64,000 nt of DNA from Brasenia schreberi (lineage: Eukaryota; Streptophyta; Magnoliopsida; Nymphaeales; Cabombaceae): NCBI GenBank assembly GCA_036023115.1, contig JAYKKT010000090.1, positions 31,971,001-32,035,000 on the forward strand, given 5' to 3'. Shown piece after piece: positions 9,546-33,310 of the stretch (within the stretch, counting starts at the first letter, position 1; each line of letters begins with the position of its first letter). Position numbers and translations under genes: made by a program. The notes beneath the pieces were generated by a model. That model did no database searches. It was given only the letters and a program-made list of their open reading frames with translations, and had not been told where the DNA came from.

Positions 9546-12500
9546 ATGACGGCGAAGATGGTGGAATCCTTCGATAGTCGACTCGTTCGAAGTTCGTCCA
9601 GAGAGGTTTGAATTACGTTATCTTCTTTTTACTTTTCATTCCTTGCTTTTCTTTCGGTTGAGTATTTGTCTGCGTTTCCGTGCACTTTAGGGTTTTGTCT
9701 TCTCGCTTGTTTGGGTGATAGTCTCTCTCTTTCTCTCTCTCTCTCTCTCCCTCTCTTTCTCCCTCTCTTTCTCTCTCGTGTAATATTTATCGTGTTTTAG
9801 AGGCATTGGTCTTTCGTCTACAGCTTGTTTTGTGAATTGGGAATATCCATGAGCACTTCTGAGGATCGGTCCGGGTTTGGTGTGCGGCAATCTGTATGTA
9901 ACAAAGCTGGTTTCTATCTTTTACTGGACCCAAAGTAGGTGGAGGATCCTGGAGAGTCAATATCTTTGCTAACTAGTTTAGTCCTTTAGTACAAAAAATG
10001 CGAAGTAGACGGGAAGATATGATGAGGCGTGGGCACCAATCTGATTGGTACTCAGATTCCTTTGGAAGGAGGCGCAATGACCAGCCTCGTGGTCATCAAA
10101 GGACCAGGAATCCTCGTCGTCGGACTCGTAGTCCTGGAGACCGAAATCGAATGCGACGGATTCAAGGGAGAAGCAGGGAGAGATCACAGTCTCTTGAACC
10201 GAGGGATTTCGGGAGGCATGCGGGTGAGAATAGCGATCATGTTCGTGGTGGACAATCTCCCTTTGATTATAGGAGAATTTTGCAACCAGGAAGTGAAGAA
10301 ACAGAGGGCAGGTTGCAGTTTGATGAGCGCTTCTCTCGTCGGGATTCACCAGCACGTGAATTTAGGCGGAGTTACCTTGTTCCAGAGCGGCATGGTGTGA
10401 ATTTGGAAGCAAATAATGGTATAAAGTTTGGTGGCGTGAGGTCAGACACTGCATTTAAGAGCAAGGAGAAAGATTTTCAGAGTGGAAACAGTGTCTCTGT
10501 TTCTGTTGATCATAGAATGCTAGTTCAGAAGTCGATGTTTATGGATGATGGGAACTCTCACTCTTTGTATGAATTGCATTCCGAAAGATACCCGATTGAA
10601 GATATTAATCTGCGTAGACCAACAGGTGACCCTATGCGATCTGATATAGGATATCATGATTTTGGTGGTGCCCATGTGCATTTGAACAAGATTCCACTAC
10701 GTGAACCTTATGAAGTTGAAGGACGAAAGAAGCCAAAGTTATACTCCAGAGATAGGCCTTATTTGCCTTTGGCTCCAACTTCAACAGCTCTTGGGAGTTA
10801 TTCCTCTGGGCTTTCCAGAGACACATACTTTCCTTCATTTTATCAGTCTTCTCCTCGCCTTTCACCTGGTGTGTTTTCTAGGGGTGAGAAGTCATCTGAT
10901 GCAGTGATTTCTGATCGTCCTGGCCCCAGCAATATATTTGACAGAATCCATGATCCTGATATGCGACTAAAGAATCTAAAATTGTATCAGACTGCTGTTA
11001 GTCCAGTGAGGGATGAGCCTAGATACTATGTTTATTCCGAGTTTGGCAGAAGAGAGAGGGAGCCTTCAGGCTTTGCTGATGATGATCTGTACAAGAAAAT
11101 GCCAATGAATGCTAGAGTTGACTACTCTCCTAGGGAAACATTACGTACCGCAAGTTTCATGGAAACTGTTGGAGATACGGTCAATAATGATACTTCTCAA
11201 AGTTCCTTTATTGATCGTGCTTCATGGGATGATCCATTGCATGGGAAACCGAGCGAGTTCTTCCATGATACTCATCTGCATCCCTTGACAGATAAGAGGC
11301 ATGGGGAGTTTTTCAGCTCAAGAAAGTTGCAGGGAGATTTTGCAATGCCAAAAGGCCCAAATCGCCCATTCATGAATTTAGCAGATGATCATGAGTATGG
11401 AAGAGGAGAGGATCCTTTAAGTTATAGAGAAGTTCCACCGAGATCCATTCATGAACAAGAGATGGAAGCTTACATGCTTGACAGAAGCCCTCAGCATATG
11501 CTGCATACAGGGGAATTAGACAATATTCCACCAGATGGAAGGTTGAAAGGTAAATTTGACAGGGGACCAAAGAGTGCAAAAATTAGGATATCAACTCACA
11601 AAAATAAGCGCATCTCTACAAGAATCCTGCGAACGAGAGACATTAATGAGCATTTGGTAGATGAAGGTAATGCCGGAAGGTCATTTGCAGGAATTTCAAA
11701 GTGTAAGGGCACTGAATCTTGGTTTTCAGTGCAACATGGTACTGAACAAGTTAAAGGGGGTTTCTTGGAGAGTTGTCTTCCTAGTGGAAGAAGTGTCATA
11801 TTGAGGAAGAGGTCAAGGATAGGTGATTCTGAGTTCAGTCATCCTTTCCGCAAACATGAGAATCGAGGACACTGGTCTGCTTCCAGATCACATAAGGTCA
11901 ACATGGAAGATAAAAGTGCAGTAGTTGATAAGGAAACTGATAAGCAGCAGGATGAACCACCAAATATCAAGTCTGATCCACCAGAAGACTCGGGGGAGTT
12001 TAAGCAACTGGTTCATAAGGCATTCTTACGGTTTTCAAAGCAACTGAATGAAAACCCTGGGCAACAAAGAAGATACAGGGAACAAGGAAAGGCTGGTAAC
12101 TTGCTTTGCCTCGCATGTGGCAGGTTTGTCTTCTAATTCATGATGTGTTTCTGAAGAAGGAGAAAGTAATTCCTCATATATACTGGTGCAGCAGTTATTT
12201 TTGAACTGATAACATGAAGTGTTAGGGCTATAGTGTGTGATATGCAGGAAACTGTTAACTCAGAACTATCATTGTGTTGCTGTTTTAAGGGATATCAACT
12301 AACTTACTCAAATTTTGTTGGGGGATGATGCTTCAGAATTTATTCTTGAAATCCTCCTTGCAGTTTTTCTGTATACTGTCTGGAAGAATATTCACCACGA
12401 GTCACCACAAGCTTTAGGGTTTAGAAGGGACTTATCTTGAATTTTGATAGCATTAAGCCTCAGGAATCAGGATCCTTTGAAGTTCTATATGATTTTGATA

Positions 12501-15500
12501 TAGATCATCTCGGTCTTGATTGGGAACCTTTGCGGTTGAGCAGTAGGATGCAGGCGATGCTTTACATGGCTAATTATCTACTAACACTGATGTGCAACAC
12601 AAGGGAGTGCTTCAAGACACACAGAATGGACGGTGAATAATAAGTAGGGTTTGATCTGCCTTTTTTAATGTCTGTTTAAATCTTGGCAGTAAAGGTTAAG
12701 AGTATTATCATCTATGCACCCTTATATTGGACTATATGATCTTGACAAATCTTCACCATGTGCATCCTTCAAGGTTTTCTTGAGGACTTATACATCTGCG
12801 TGCAACAAATGATGGCTGTTCTCCTTTCTGGCGATGAATATGTCTACAGATGTTTAGTATCTAGATACTCGGAAAAGATTCTGGGAGAACTAGTGATAAG
12901 GCCCTTTTGAGTGCTTTGCAATGTTTCCTGAGTTAAAAGGATATTTTTCTCAAATTTCTGGAGGATGTGCAACTTTCAAAATTGTTACGTTGGATGCCCT
13001 TGGGTCATGAGTCTTATACCAAACATTTTGAAAATCATATGCAGATCTTGCATGATAATCATAAACTGTATGACTTCTGGCTTTCAGCCCCATGAACATG
13101 AATCTGTAAGGTGTCTGAGGGTGTTGATGTGCTCGGACATTTGGTGTTTTATAGAACCTGCAGTTCCAAGGCTTGGGTTGGCTTAAAAGTTCTAAGACTT
13201 CACCGTACTTTCAATGCATAGTACAATGGTATTGGTATCTGCAAGCTTAATCACTATTATGAAGAGTTGTAACCTTTAGATAGTCTTTTCCTTAAGTTAC
13301 TACGATTGCAAGTATTTTGCTTCTTTTTATTGTCCTTTAGCTTTTGAGGGTTATGATGCTGAGATCAATGAATTTTAAAGCAAAAAAGAATCATTTTTAA
13401 TATATTGTTACTTTATATGGAAGTACATGAAGAAATCTTTCTTAGTTCTTTCTATTACCTATACTGAGGCAAGAAAAGAACTTGATATTTGACTTTTATT
13501 TTGAAGTACAAAATGCACACGTGATTAAGCAAATTTGAAGTATTGTGCTACCTTTAATTGTTTGCTCGTTTCTTGATTTTATAAGGTTTTCAATGTCCTT
13601 TAATTCTTTTGAAATTAGAAACAAAAAGATACACATAGACATGGAACTGTCGGTGGAACACGACCTAATTGGCCCGGGAAGGAGAGACCCACGGTCCACC
13701 CGGTTTGGTTACGGTTCACCTGTCTCAAATCGGAACCGAAACTGTGGATCTGGCGCTTTTGTTTATGTACTTTTTTCAAAATCCCGTATTACAAATGGAT
13801 TGTTAGCTCAACAGCTGGCACTCTCTGCACTGGTGCCTCTGGTAGGAAGTTTGACTCCGAGGAGGCGTATTGCACTCCTTGTATTTGAAAAGAGAAAAGG
13901 CTTAAATATTTGTTCGGAAGTCCATTATCACTAACCATACTCTTTAGCTTAACAGCTAGGTGTTCCAGTGTTATCCGTTATCGTGGCTTCCCACGATACG
14001 ATACGTATCGTACGATACGGCCCGTAATTTTTTTTTTTCAAAATTTTTTTTTTCAAATTTTTTTTTTCAAAAAAGTTTTTTTTTTCAAATTTTTTTTGCA
14101 TGTTTCTGCCCTCTCTTTCCCTCTCTTCACTTCCCTTAAAGGCATCCTCCAATATGCTTATAATTTGGGTTTATAATTTCATTTATTTAATAAAAATAAT
14201 GTATAAAAAAAAATTTATGACAAAATCATTTCCCTTTCTGTTACAACTTTTAGGTATATTTTTGCTAACAGTTTCTAATTTCATAAGATCGTAAACAATT
14301 AAAAACATTTAATTCTCTCGGTTCATTGAGTAGGGATTTCACAACTTCACTATTTTAAGGTTCACGTTACATGACTTCCATTGAGTTGAACATGATCAAT
14401 GTGTGTGAGGCTTAACTCAGTCTGTGAAGTGAGAAATGAAGCTCATGCATTAGTTAAAAAGCTAGTCTCCAATAAGAGAAAAAGGGGACATTATCAAGTA
14501 ATAATATAACATCATTAAGGTGTCATAGACTCAATAATCAAAGAAATGGAGCTCTTTGTTTTGCTCACATATGAAAATTAGCAAATATGACTACATGTAC
14601 AAAGATAGCAGTTTGTTAATTTTGATATATTACATGAGTGAATTATGGAAGATAACGAAGAAAATGCACTCCTAAGTCCTAACTGAAGAAGACATTGCAT
14701 GAATTAATTTGAAGTACAACAACATCATCAAGGAGAAGATGAAGATTATTTAGTTAATGATCCTGATACAAATTTACAATATGTAAAATATAAATGTATT
14801 TCATTTTTTGATTCAAAATATATAATTTTGGATGCAATTGTTCAATATTAAATGTTCAATTTGTGCTAAACTTTGCATTATATGAATTTAAAGCAATTAC
14901 CAGATTTTTTCAAAATTTTCCAGAATTTTCTTGATTTTTTTCGGATTTTTACTAATTTTATTGATTTTTTAAATAATTTTTATAGTTTTTTAATATTAAA
15001 GTACGATACGATACGATACGATACGCCCGTATCGTGGAGCCCAGCGATACGCGATACGATACGCGTCGGACAACACTGAGGTGTTCTTCACCTTTGTAAC
15101 TGGTGGGAGTTCAAGTTGGTGGCGGTTCTGTTCAGGTAGCTGCCGCCTGCTGGCTCCGGTTTACCGGAACCATACATGTCTAAATATACTACATATCTAT
15201 TGTCCGTTGGGAGGATGTGTAGAATTTTTTTAAGTTACTTGCTATTTCTTTACATTTTTTAATGTTCTTTAATGTTTAGAAATGGGGCATCCTGTTGATT
15301 TAGCAATTACTTGTGCGTTTATTATTCATCGTTTCTCTGTGATCAGATTGAAATTGACTGAACAGCTAGTCCCATCCATTCTAAGTAGGGAAAGGAACAT
15401 ATATCCGAATGATGTAAACTTTTATGGCATGAAATAATGTGAAGGTTGTATTATTGTTGTTATCATTAACTGTTTGTGTTGTGTGTTGTCTCCAAAACTA

Positions 15501-18500
15501 AGAAGGTATATCTGCAACATTTTAAAGGTAAAAGTATGGGCAAATTTGAGGGATGCTTAACTCAACAAGCCCTAGTAAATGCACATTGCTGTTTGATCAT
15601 TGGAGTATTCTTTTGGTTCTTTTGCTCTTTTATCTGAAATTCTGTATTTTGATAACAATTTATACTGTGCTAAGGATGAGGTAGGGATTCTACAAATTAT
15701 GTCGGTTCCAAGTTCGGATAAAGGAGGAGGGTTGCGTTAGGCTTCTAACAACCAACGTAAAACTTTGTCGGATTTATTTACCATGAATTGTACAAATTAT
15801 GATAAGGCTTTGTAGAAAAAAGATGTAGCTGACCCCATCTAGTATGGGAAAAGGCTTAGTTGTTGTCCTTATTGTAAGGATGAGGTAGGTCCAGTCCAGC
15901 CCTCCATGTCCTTGCACACACCTCCACTTGGTAGGTATTGTTAAGCAAAGTTTCAACGCAATCAAACTTGAAGATTTGTGATTCAGGTGGCCACTTCATG
16001 TATTCTATCTGAATGTGCTCAGAGGACTACTGCCAGATTCTTGTGGCTTTCCCTTCTTCTGGCATAGTGCTTGGATAGACGTTTTGGTGGGTAGATCCAG
16101 ATTACGGTGAGAAGAAGGGCACATCTTGCAGGGGATGGTGGTTCATGGCAAACCCGAGGACTTTCTGAAAGTAATCATGAAATAAGTTTTAAGTTATAGA
16201 AGGTTTGATTGGGATTGAGATTCATCAATTTATATACTATCTCATTTTGGACATGCTCAGACTACTGCTGTTGGAGTTGTCTATTCAAAGGTTGTTGTGA
16301 GTATTAACACGGGACAGACTTTTCAGGGGCCAAAAAGTAGAGACAAGACAGTTAATTTTGGCAGCCTAGAATGGGCAGAAGAGAAGTAAATTTACTGCGG
16401 ATTGGTTGGCCTTCTTGCACATGGTTGTGTATCCTGAATGGTGTTACCAAAGTATCTTGATAGAGTATTTACCAATTTGGGTCTTATTGAGATCTCTTGC
16501 AGATGTGGTCTGATCATGAACTGAATAAGTGGCTGTGAGACTGTTGGTCAAGCTTTAGCCGTTTATCTTTCTCTATCTTTTCTTGGTGACGGTAATCACG
16601 TTATTCCTGATTTCTTAAGTGAAACTTTAGCTTCTTCTAAAGTTACCACTAGTGAAAAGTACTGTTGAATCTTGTGCATTTATCCCCACTTGACCAGATC
16701 TGGTAATGGATAATATGAATCCATTATATTCAACACTCGGAAGCTGATGAATCCAGACTAGAAGCTTGCGTTAATCTGTGCCCATGTCTTCTTTTTTACA
16801 GCAAGACCAACAAAGGCTTGTAGAAGCAGACTGTTGCATATATTGGAGGATGGATTCATAAACTTGTATAGTAGTATGATCTTGCAATCTTCTTCATTGT
16901 ATCGATTGTCTGCAACTCCAAGAGCACCTTGCAGACACTGAGAAATCATTTTATGCCATTATTTTTGCCATTCTTGCTTTTATGGTATGCCAGAGTTTGG
17001 TAATTCATAAAAGTTAATGGCTCAAACAATAAAATTTATCTTCCACCGGGATAACACAGAATATAACTTTGCTATCATAAAATATAACTGTTTTTCTGTT
17101 CGTCTTTCTAATTCTGCTGCCTCTTTTCATGAGATTCTGTGTATATCATTACAGGACATGAAATTGCAAGTGCCTTCTAATGTAGTTACTTAGGTTCATC
17201 ATTCCATTAAAAAACTGCAAAACTCTACAGGTGATTGATCTCTTGGCCTGCATTTGCCTATATTTATTATTATTATGACGTTAAATTGGCCATTCTTGCT
17301 TTTGTGACATGCCAGACTCGATATTTCGTAAAAGTTAATGGCTCAAACCATGAATTTGTCTTCCACAGGAACTACACAATGTGTATTTGCTACTTTTATC
17401 GTTGATGTGTTCTAACCATGAAAAGCTTGACTAGCGATTCTGGTTAAACTATTTCAAGGGCGTGAGATTCCACGAATGTGTTATTGCAAGTGCTTTCTGA
17501 TACATTTACTTACTTCATTGTTCCATGAGAAAACCACAAAAGTACAAAAGTAATTAAGTCTTGTTTGGAGGTGACCGAACTCTTGGCCTAGATAACCTAG
17601 ATTTACTAGGAAAGAATGTACACAGATGTGATCAGGTTATGCAGTAAGAGCCCTTTGGGAAAGAAAGTTCTGTAATAAGGATGCATGAACTTGTGGAGTG
17701 CTGACACTCTTGTGTATTTGGCATTTTTCTAAGACCACCACTTCACAAATCATGGTGAAAAGAATGAAATGGGTAGTGTTGTCATAGATTGGGTGAATTA
17801 TAATCCACATGTAAAGCTTTTATCCTCTATGATCTTTCCTAATTTCGTAAGAACTAATCTGGAGCAAGATCAAGCTCAGTGGTGGCTTAGACACAAGTAG
17901 ACAAACCCACTTAGTTTGGGAAAGGCTTGGTTATTGTTTTGGTAATGTTTTACTGTGTTTGCCCATCTTCTAACTTGTATCATTCGCTTATTCCCTGGCT
18001 AGTCTTTCCAGGGAATTTTCAGATGCCCACAGCTTGGTAGCACATGCATACAGTTCTCTGAAAGTTGGGTTGAGGACGGACCACCTGGGGCTTCACAAGG
18101 CTCTCTGTATCCTCCTGGGGTGGAACTGCCTAGTGGCACCTGACAATGCGAAAGCCTACCAATCTATGCCAGCAGCTGAAGCATCTGTTCTTAAAGAGGA
18201 CCTTCTGTTATGGCCCCCGGTGGTCATTATTCATGACAGTATTCGAAATAGGAATGCGGAGACAACAGATGCTATGACCAGTAACAACATAGAAGACACA
18301 CTAAGAGGTGCGTAGGTCATTTTCGAACTCTTGAGGGTTCTTTATCATTCTGATCTTCAGTTAGTATTTGATTGGACCAACCAATTGCAGCAATAATTTG
18401 AACATATGTTCGGTACCACTCTGCTTCATTTTTGTCCGTTATAGGTATTTCAATACTCTGCACCAAAAGTTGGCACATCACGAAACTTTTCGTTGTTGCT

Positions 18501-19057
18501 TTCATCATGAAAAGGATTTATTCAGTGGAGGAGCAATAGTTCCGTAGAATTGAACTTGGATTCTGTGTGTTTTGTGCCATGACCAAATATTTAAAAAACT
18601 AACCGCATAACAAGGATCTTGAGATATTGTATTCGTGTGAGTCAAGGTGCTCTTCAGTTTTGATTCTATACCTTTCTCTTTGCCACTATCTATTGCGTGG
18701 GCTGCAGGGATGGGGTTCTCTGGAGGAAAGGTCTACAAGGGACGGCCTGCAAATCAAGGTGTATTTGTGGTGAAGTTCCTGCCGACGTTTTCTGGGTTGC
18801 GGGAGGCTGAAAGGCTGCACAATCACTTTGCAGAAAACAAGCACGGAAAGCGGGAATTGCAGCTCCTCAGATCCAAAAATGGTCCAAGTGATGGTGAAAA
18901 TGAGGCTGCTTCCAGTAGGTTGGCAGAATTCCTCTATGGTTATCTGGGAATTGCAGAAGATTTGGATAAGCTTGACTATGAATCAAAGAAAAGGTGCGTG
19001 GTGAAGAGCAGGAAAGACATAGAAGCCATTGCTGATGCCCGGCTCGATTCTGACTGA
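9546..19057 (+). CDS. XS-domain protein with basic N-terminal region
   Basis: Proposed exons are 9546-9605, 9977-12123, 18012-18307 and 18708-19057. The last three are joined by clear GT-AG sites that keep frame. The 5' exon has an ATG at 9546, and splicing to the AG at 9975-9976 is in frame with the ATG at 9998. If that splice is wrong, translation starts at 9998 (923 aa instead of about 950). Residues 1-130 are Arg/Ser-rich (RRRTRSPGDRNRMRR). Near the end of exon 2 lies CLACGR, which continues across the splice as EFSDAHSLVAH, a possible CX2C...HX4H zinc-binding motif. Exons 3-4 encode the XS domain (LRTDHLGLHKALCILLGWN, WPPVVIIHDS, GMGFSGGKVYKG, FLPTFSGLREAERLHNHF). XS domains are plant-specific RNA-binding folds known from SGS3 and FDM proteins; this protein lacks a visible XH domain. 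A nuclear RNA-related role is inferred only from the family. Confidence 0.85.
13966..15078. mobile_element. Non-autonomous hAT-type DNA transposon
   Basis: The element starts CAGTGTTATCCG and ends CGGACAACACTG (complement CAGTGTTGTCCG), giving an 11/12 terminal inverted repeat. It is flanked by a perfect 8-bp duplication AGGTGTTC at 13958-13965 and 15079-15086. An 8-bp TSD with CAGTG-type ends is the hAT signature. Both subterminal regions are packed with CGATACGATACG/CGTATCG repeats and their palindromes (13993-14025 and 15001-15070). The 1.1-kb interior is T-rich with no transposase, so it depends on an autonomous partner. The decayed hAT gene at 61650-63680 is not shown to be that partner. 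Confidence 0.88.
15686..15874 (+). mobile_element. 189-bp element with RTE 3' tail
   Basis: The element is flanked by a perfect 15-bp duplication TAAGGATGAGGTAGG (15671-15685 and 15875-15889). Its 3' third (about 15810-15866) matches the 3' end of the RTE LINEs in this window (gtagctgaccccatctagt, gggaaaaggcttagttgttg). The 5' portion does not match the other RTE copies here. It could be an RTE-mobilised SINE, or an internally deleted RTE that keeps its true 5' end. Confidence 0.75.
17893..17945 (+). mobile_element. Decayed RTE 3' tail
   Basis: The sequence agacaaacccacttagtttg followed by ggaaaggcttggttattg resembles a mutated RTE 3' terminus (ccgaccccgtctagtatggg aaaaggcttagttgttg). Only the tail is recognisable. 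Confidence 0.45.
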
Positions 19058-20134
19058 GATTCACAGTAAAACATATGAAGAAATTGAATTTACTGTGTTC
19101 TAAGTCCCTACAGTTTACAGTATAGTTAAGTGTTGGTTGCTATATTTCCTATAAAATCTAGGATGTCACACGCTCGGTAAACATATCAGGGTGCTTGTGG
19201 CCCTGATGCAGATGATCGATTTTTAACTTTTCAAACATGCAAATGAAAACGCGTTCGACTTGCAAGGATATCAATGGAGCCAACGGTCTCTCTCTCTCTC
19301 GTCGAACTACCGTTGCTATGAGAGTGACTTCTTTAGCATGTAAGCCTCGGAATTCATTGCTCCTCTCTTTACAGAAAGGTGATTCATTCATTCGTAAGCT
19401 ATCAAGAACCGTCGTTTCGTAAACATATTCACGCTTCCATCTCTTTTCGACCACAAGATTGGTAGTTTTCACTTTCTAATTACGTGCATGGTGGCATGTT
19501 TCGTTGCAGCAGTCAAGCCGGTCCATACCAAATGAACACAACTTCATAAGCTTCACAGTTACAGGTTTAATAGTAGAGGAATCTCTAAATAGCCACAAGG
19601 TTGGACAACACGGCATGCTTAATCGATCATGGCTCAAAATATCCAAACCAGCTGCCACGAGCGAGCGTTTGGTTGCAATTAAATTGGTCTAAAATGCCCG
19701 CAACTATTTTGGCCAGGGAATGCCAGCTTTCAGCCTTCTAATTCTGGATGCGTAGATTCATAATTTTCTATATTTGACATTCAACCTTTTCAACAGAGAA
19801 TCTCTGTCGCGTGAAAATATTTTAGCTATAGCTGAAACTCAGAGTTGCAACTTCATTTGATAATTTTTACTAGGCAGATACATTAAAGTGAAGTCAATTG
19901 ACAAATGCACTTTATATGTGCAGTTTCAAGGTCAAGCCTCAGTCACGAAAGTGATTGCATTGAATGTTTGGCCGTATAGAGAAAATAACCGCCTCAAATT
20001 CATATTAATACCTGCATGACCGAATCCAACACTGGGATAACAGAAGAGATTATTATGATCTCCACAAGGAATTAAAAACATTATTTATTCTTACACCTCG
20101 GTAAACTTCGAAGAAAAACCAAATTGCTATAAGA
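19058..20134. other. Convergent intergenic region
   Basis: The XS gene (+) and the phosphatase gene (-) end toward each other across 1077 bp. This stretch must hold both 3' UTRs. No coding frame or repeat family is recognised; there are short CT runs only. Confidence 0.5.
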
Positions 20135-31203
<11,069 letters not shown>

Positions 31204-31546
31204 CACCAGAATCGAGTGGTCCCTCAGTCGGCGAAGCACGATAGCCTGCTGTCCCCTGAGTGCTGGCGAGCGAGAGGTTAGAGCCTTTTCTACCTACCCA
31301 ATAGGAGCCGTAACTTCGTGACGGATTGGGTTAGAGACTTCCCTTTACGCATTGCACGGCAAGAAGATCGTCTTCTGTTGAAATTGTAATCGTAGCAAAG
31401 TGTACTTTCCGAGAGATCTCTAGGGTAAGTGCTTTCGAAGGATACAATTTGTGCTATTAAGTTTGACGTTTTTAAGTATTTTACTTGTTTGTCATGGAAA
31501 ACTTTCTTGGGACTTCATTTTGGCTTTAAAGTCTGTGAATGGGGAC

Positions 31547-31585
<39 letters not shown>

Positions 31586-31608
31586 CCTTTAAAGGTACAG
31601 TTACTGGA

Positions 31609-31695
31609 AGATGTGGGGATTTTTGCACCCTCCATGAATCGAACTAGACACATAAGAGTGGGGGTCATAGTGAGTTGACACTCTGGGTACACAAC
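31609..31695 (-). mobile_element. Possible SINE fragment
   Basis: On the minus strand a B-box-like AGTTCGATTCATGG and the GAGGGTGCA motif match the SINE family at 528 and 841. An A-box-like CAACTCACTATGACC lies upstream. The 3' end is altered. Confidence 0.4.
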
Positions 31696-33282
31696 ATTTG
31701 GTGATTTGTGAAGAAAAATAGAATATTCTAAATTAGTGGCATTGTCTTTTACTTAATGTTGATCCGAGCAAGTCACAAACCAAATGCACAGGGACTTCAT
31801 AACACCGATATTATAACTTGGCCAACAATCATTAAGGGGACTTTGCCTTGTCCCATCCTCACATAATGTCGATTAAGGGCCACTGGTAGGTCAGCCAGCT
31901 ACCAACTTAAAAACGAAGCTATAGAAAACACAATATGGTCCAGTGCAAGAACAAAATGGACAAGCCAAAGGCTTACGATCACCATGTTCACTTTCCACTA
32001 TGCGGAACGCATCCACTGTGCCTTTCCCACAATGTGACTATCAATATATTAGAGGAAGATGGGTAACACAATAGTGACTGAATTAACATCGGAATGAGCA
32101 TTCTTTTTGGTGTCAATCGGAAGAAAGCTTTTCACAGTTGGTAGTTCTATCGCATTCTCACGAAAAAACAGAGACAAAAACGTTGGAAGTGTATTCCAGC
32201 CCTTGATGTATGTTGATGATCGTCTCCCTTTTCGTTACATGTCATGTGTGGGAGTCGAGGCTTCATTGGCCTCGTTACACCATTGCTCAATGTCACCTAG
32301 GATACGTAGCAGACCATTTTTATCTAGTCCATTCATCTTATCGTTTCTAGATATAGCTAGCATAATTTAGGTTAGTTCTTAGTCATCACTAACTTCAATT
32401 GTGATGTAGATCAAGGATCTGCAACTTGATCCTCAAGATTCTAGCCGACTTTTGGAGTCTTCAGCTTCTTCGGTGTGCCTTTGTGTGGGGTGTAAAAGTT
32501 ACAATAATTGATAGTCCCAGCTGCTCCAATAATTGGAAGATCCTGATCCGCCTTTAACAGAGGAAACTACATGCAGAATATAATTGTGACCAACTCAAGC
32601 TGTTCAAGAAAAACAATACTTAAGAAGCCATCAATCAACAAAATGGCAACACACCTGCACGAAATATCAGTGTATCTTAACAAGGGAATGGGTAATACAC
32701 TTCAAGCACTTTATCATAAATTGATGAATCAGAAGGGTATGGAGGCCTCTTTGTCCTGTATTTGAGTCACAAACACAGGAACAGTCCAGGCTGGCCACTC
32801 CTGCTAACTTGATCAATCTATAGATGACTTGGTTAATCGTCACCATACCTTTTCTTTTACCGATTTCCAATATAATTTGGATTAGGCTGATGCCTCACGT
32901 TGCCTTAAGGTAGACCTGCCGTTGATGCAGTTCTACTGTTTGAGTCATTTAGTGGAAGTCAACCCTTTGTTTAGAGTCTGGTGTATATTTCGAAGACATT
33001 TTCTAGTTTCTATCGTATATTTTGTTGTATCTTCCTTCGTTCTAGATGACTCTTGTGTCTTTTTCATATACAATATTTAGGGAACTTCTCATGAGTTCTT
33101 TAACGTTTTCTTCAAGAAAAAGTAGCTTGAGGTTTTCGTTATTTGCACATAAGTAATCTAATGTTTTTGAGGAAAATCTATTAAGCTAAATCAGTTTGCT
33201 CGTTGCTTACATGGTAATTCAGCGCACACGTCAGCAAAAGAACGTGTTTAATTAAAATTATTGATTAATTAATTAAAGCATG

Positions 33283-33310
33283 GGAAAAGGCTTAGTTGTT
33301 GTTGTTGTTG
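33283..33310 (+). mobile_element. RTE tail-only insertion (28 bp)
   Basis: The inserted bases are the last 28 bp of the RTE 3' end (ggaaaaggcttagttgttg plus further TTG units). A perfect 17-bp duplication, TAATTAATTAAAGCATG, lies at 33266-33282 and again at 33311-33327. This fits a target-primed insertion that aborted almost at once. Confidence 0.9.

Larger units (their letters stand above)
12124..18011 (+). other. Large intron of the XS gene (5.9 kb)
   Basis: The donor is GCAG|GTTTGT and the acceptor TTTCCAG|GG. The intron holds a non-autonomous hAT element (13966-15078), a 189-bp RTE-tailed element (15686-15874) and a decayed RTE 3' tail (about 17893-17945). GC-rich ggttcc-type sequence flanks the hAT element at about 13635-13965 and 15079-15182 and may be an older element that the hAT landed in. 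The rest is unassigned AT-rich sequence. Confidence 0.7.
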
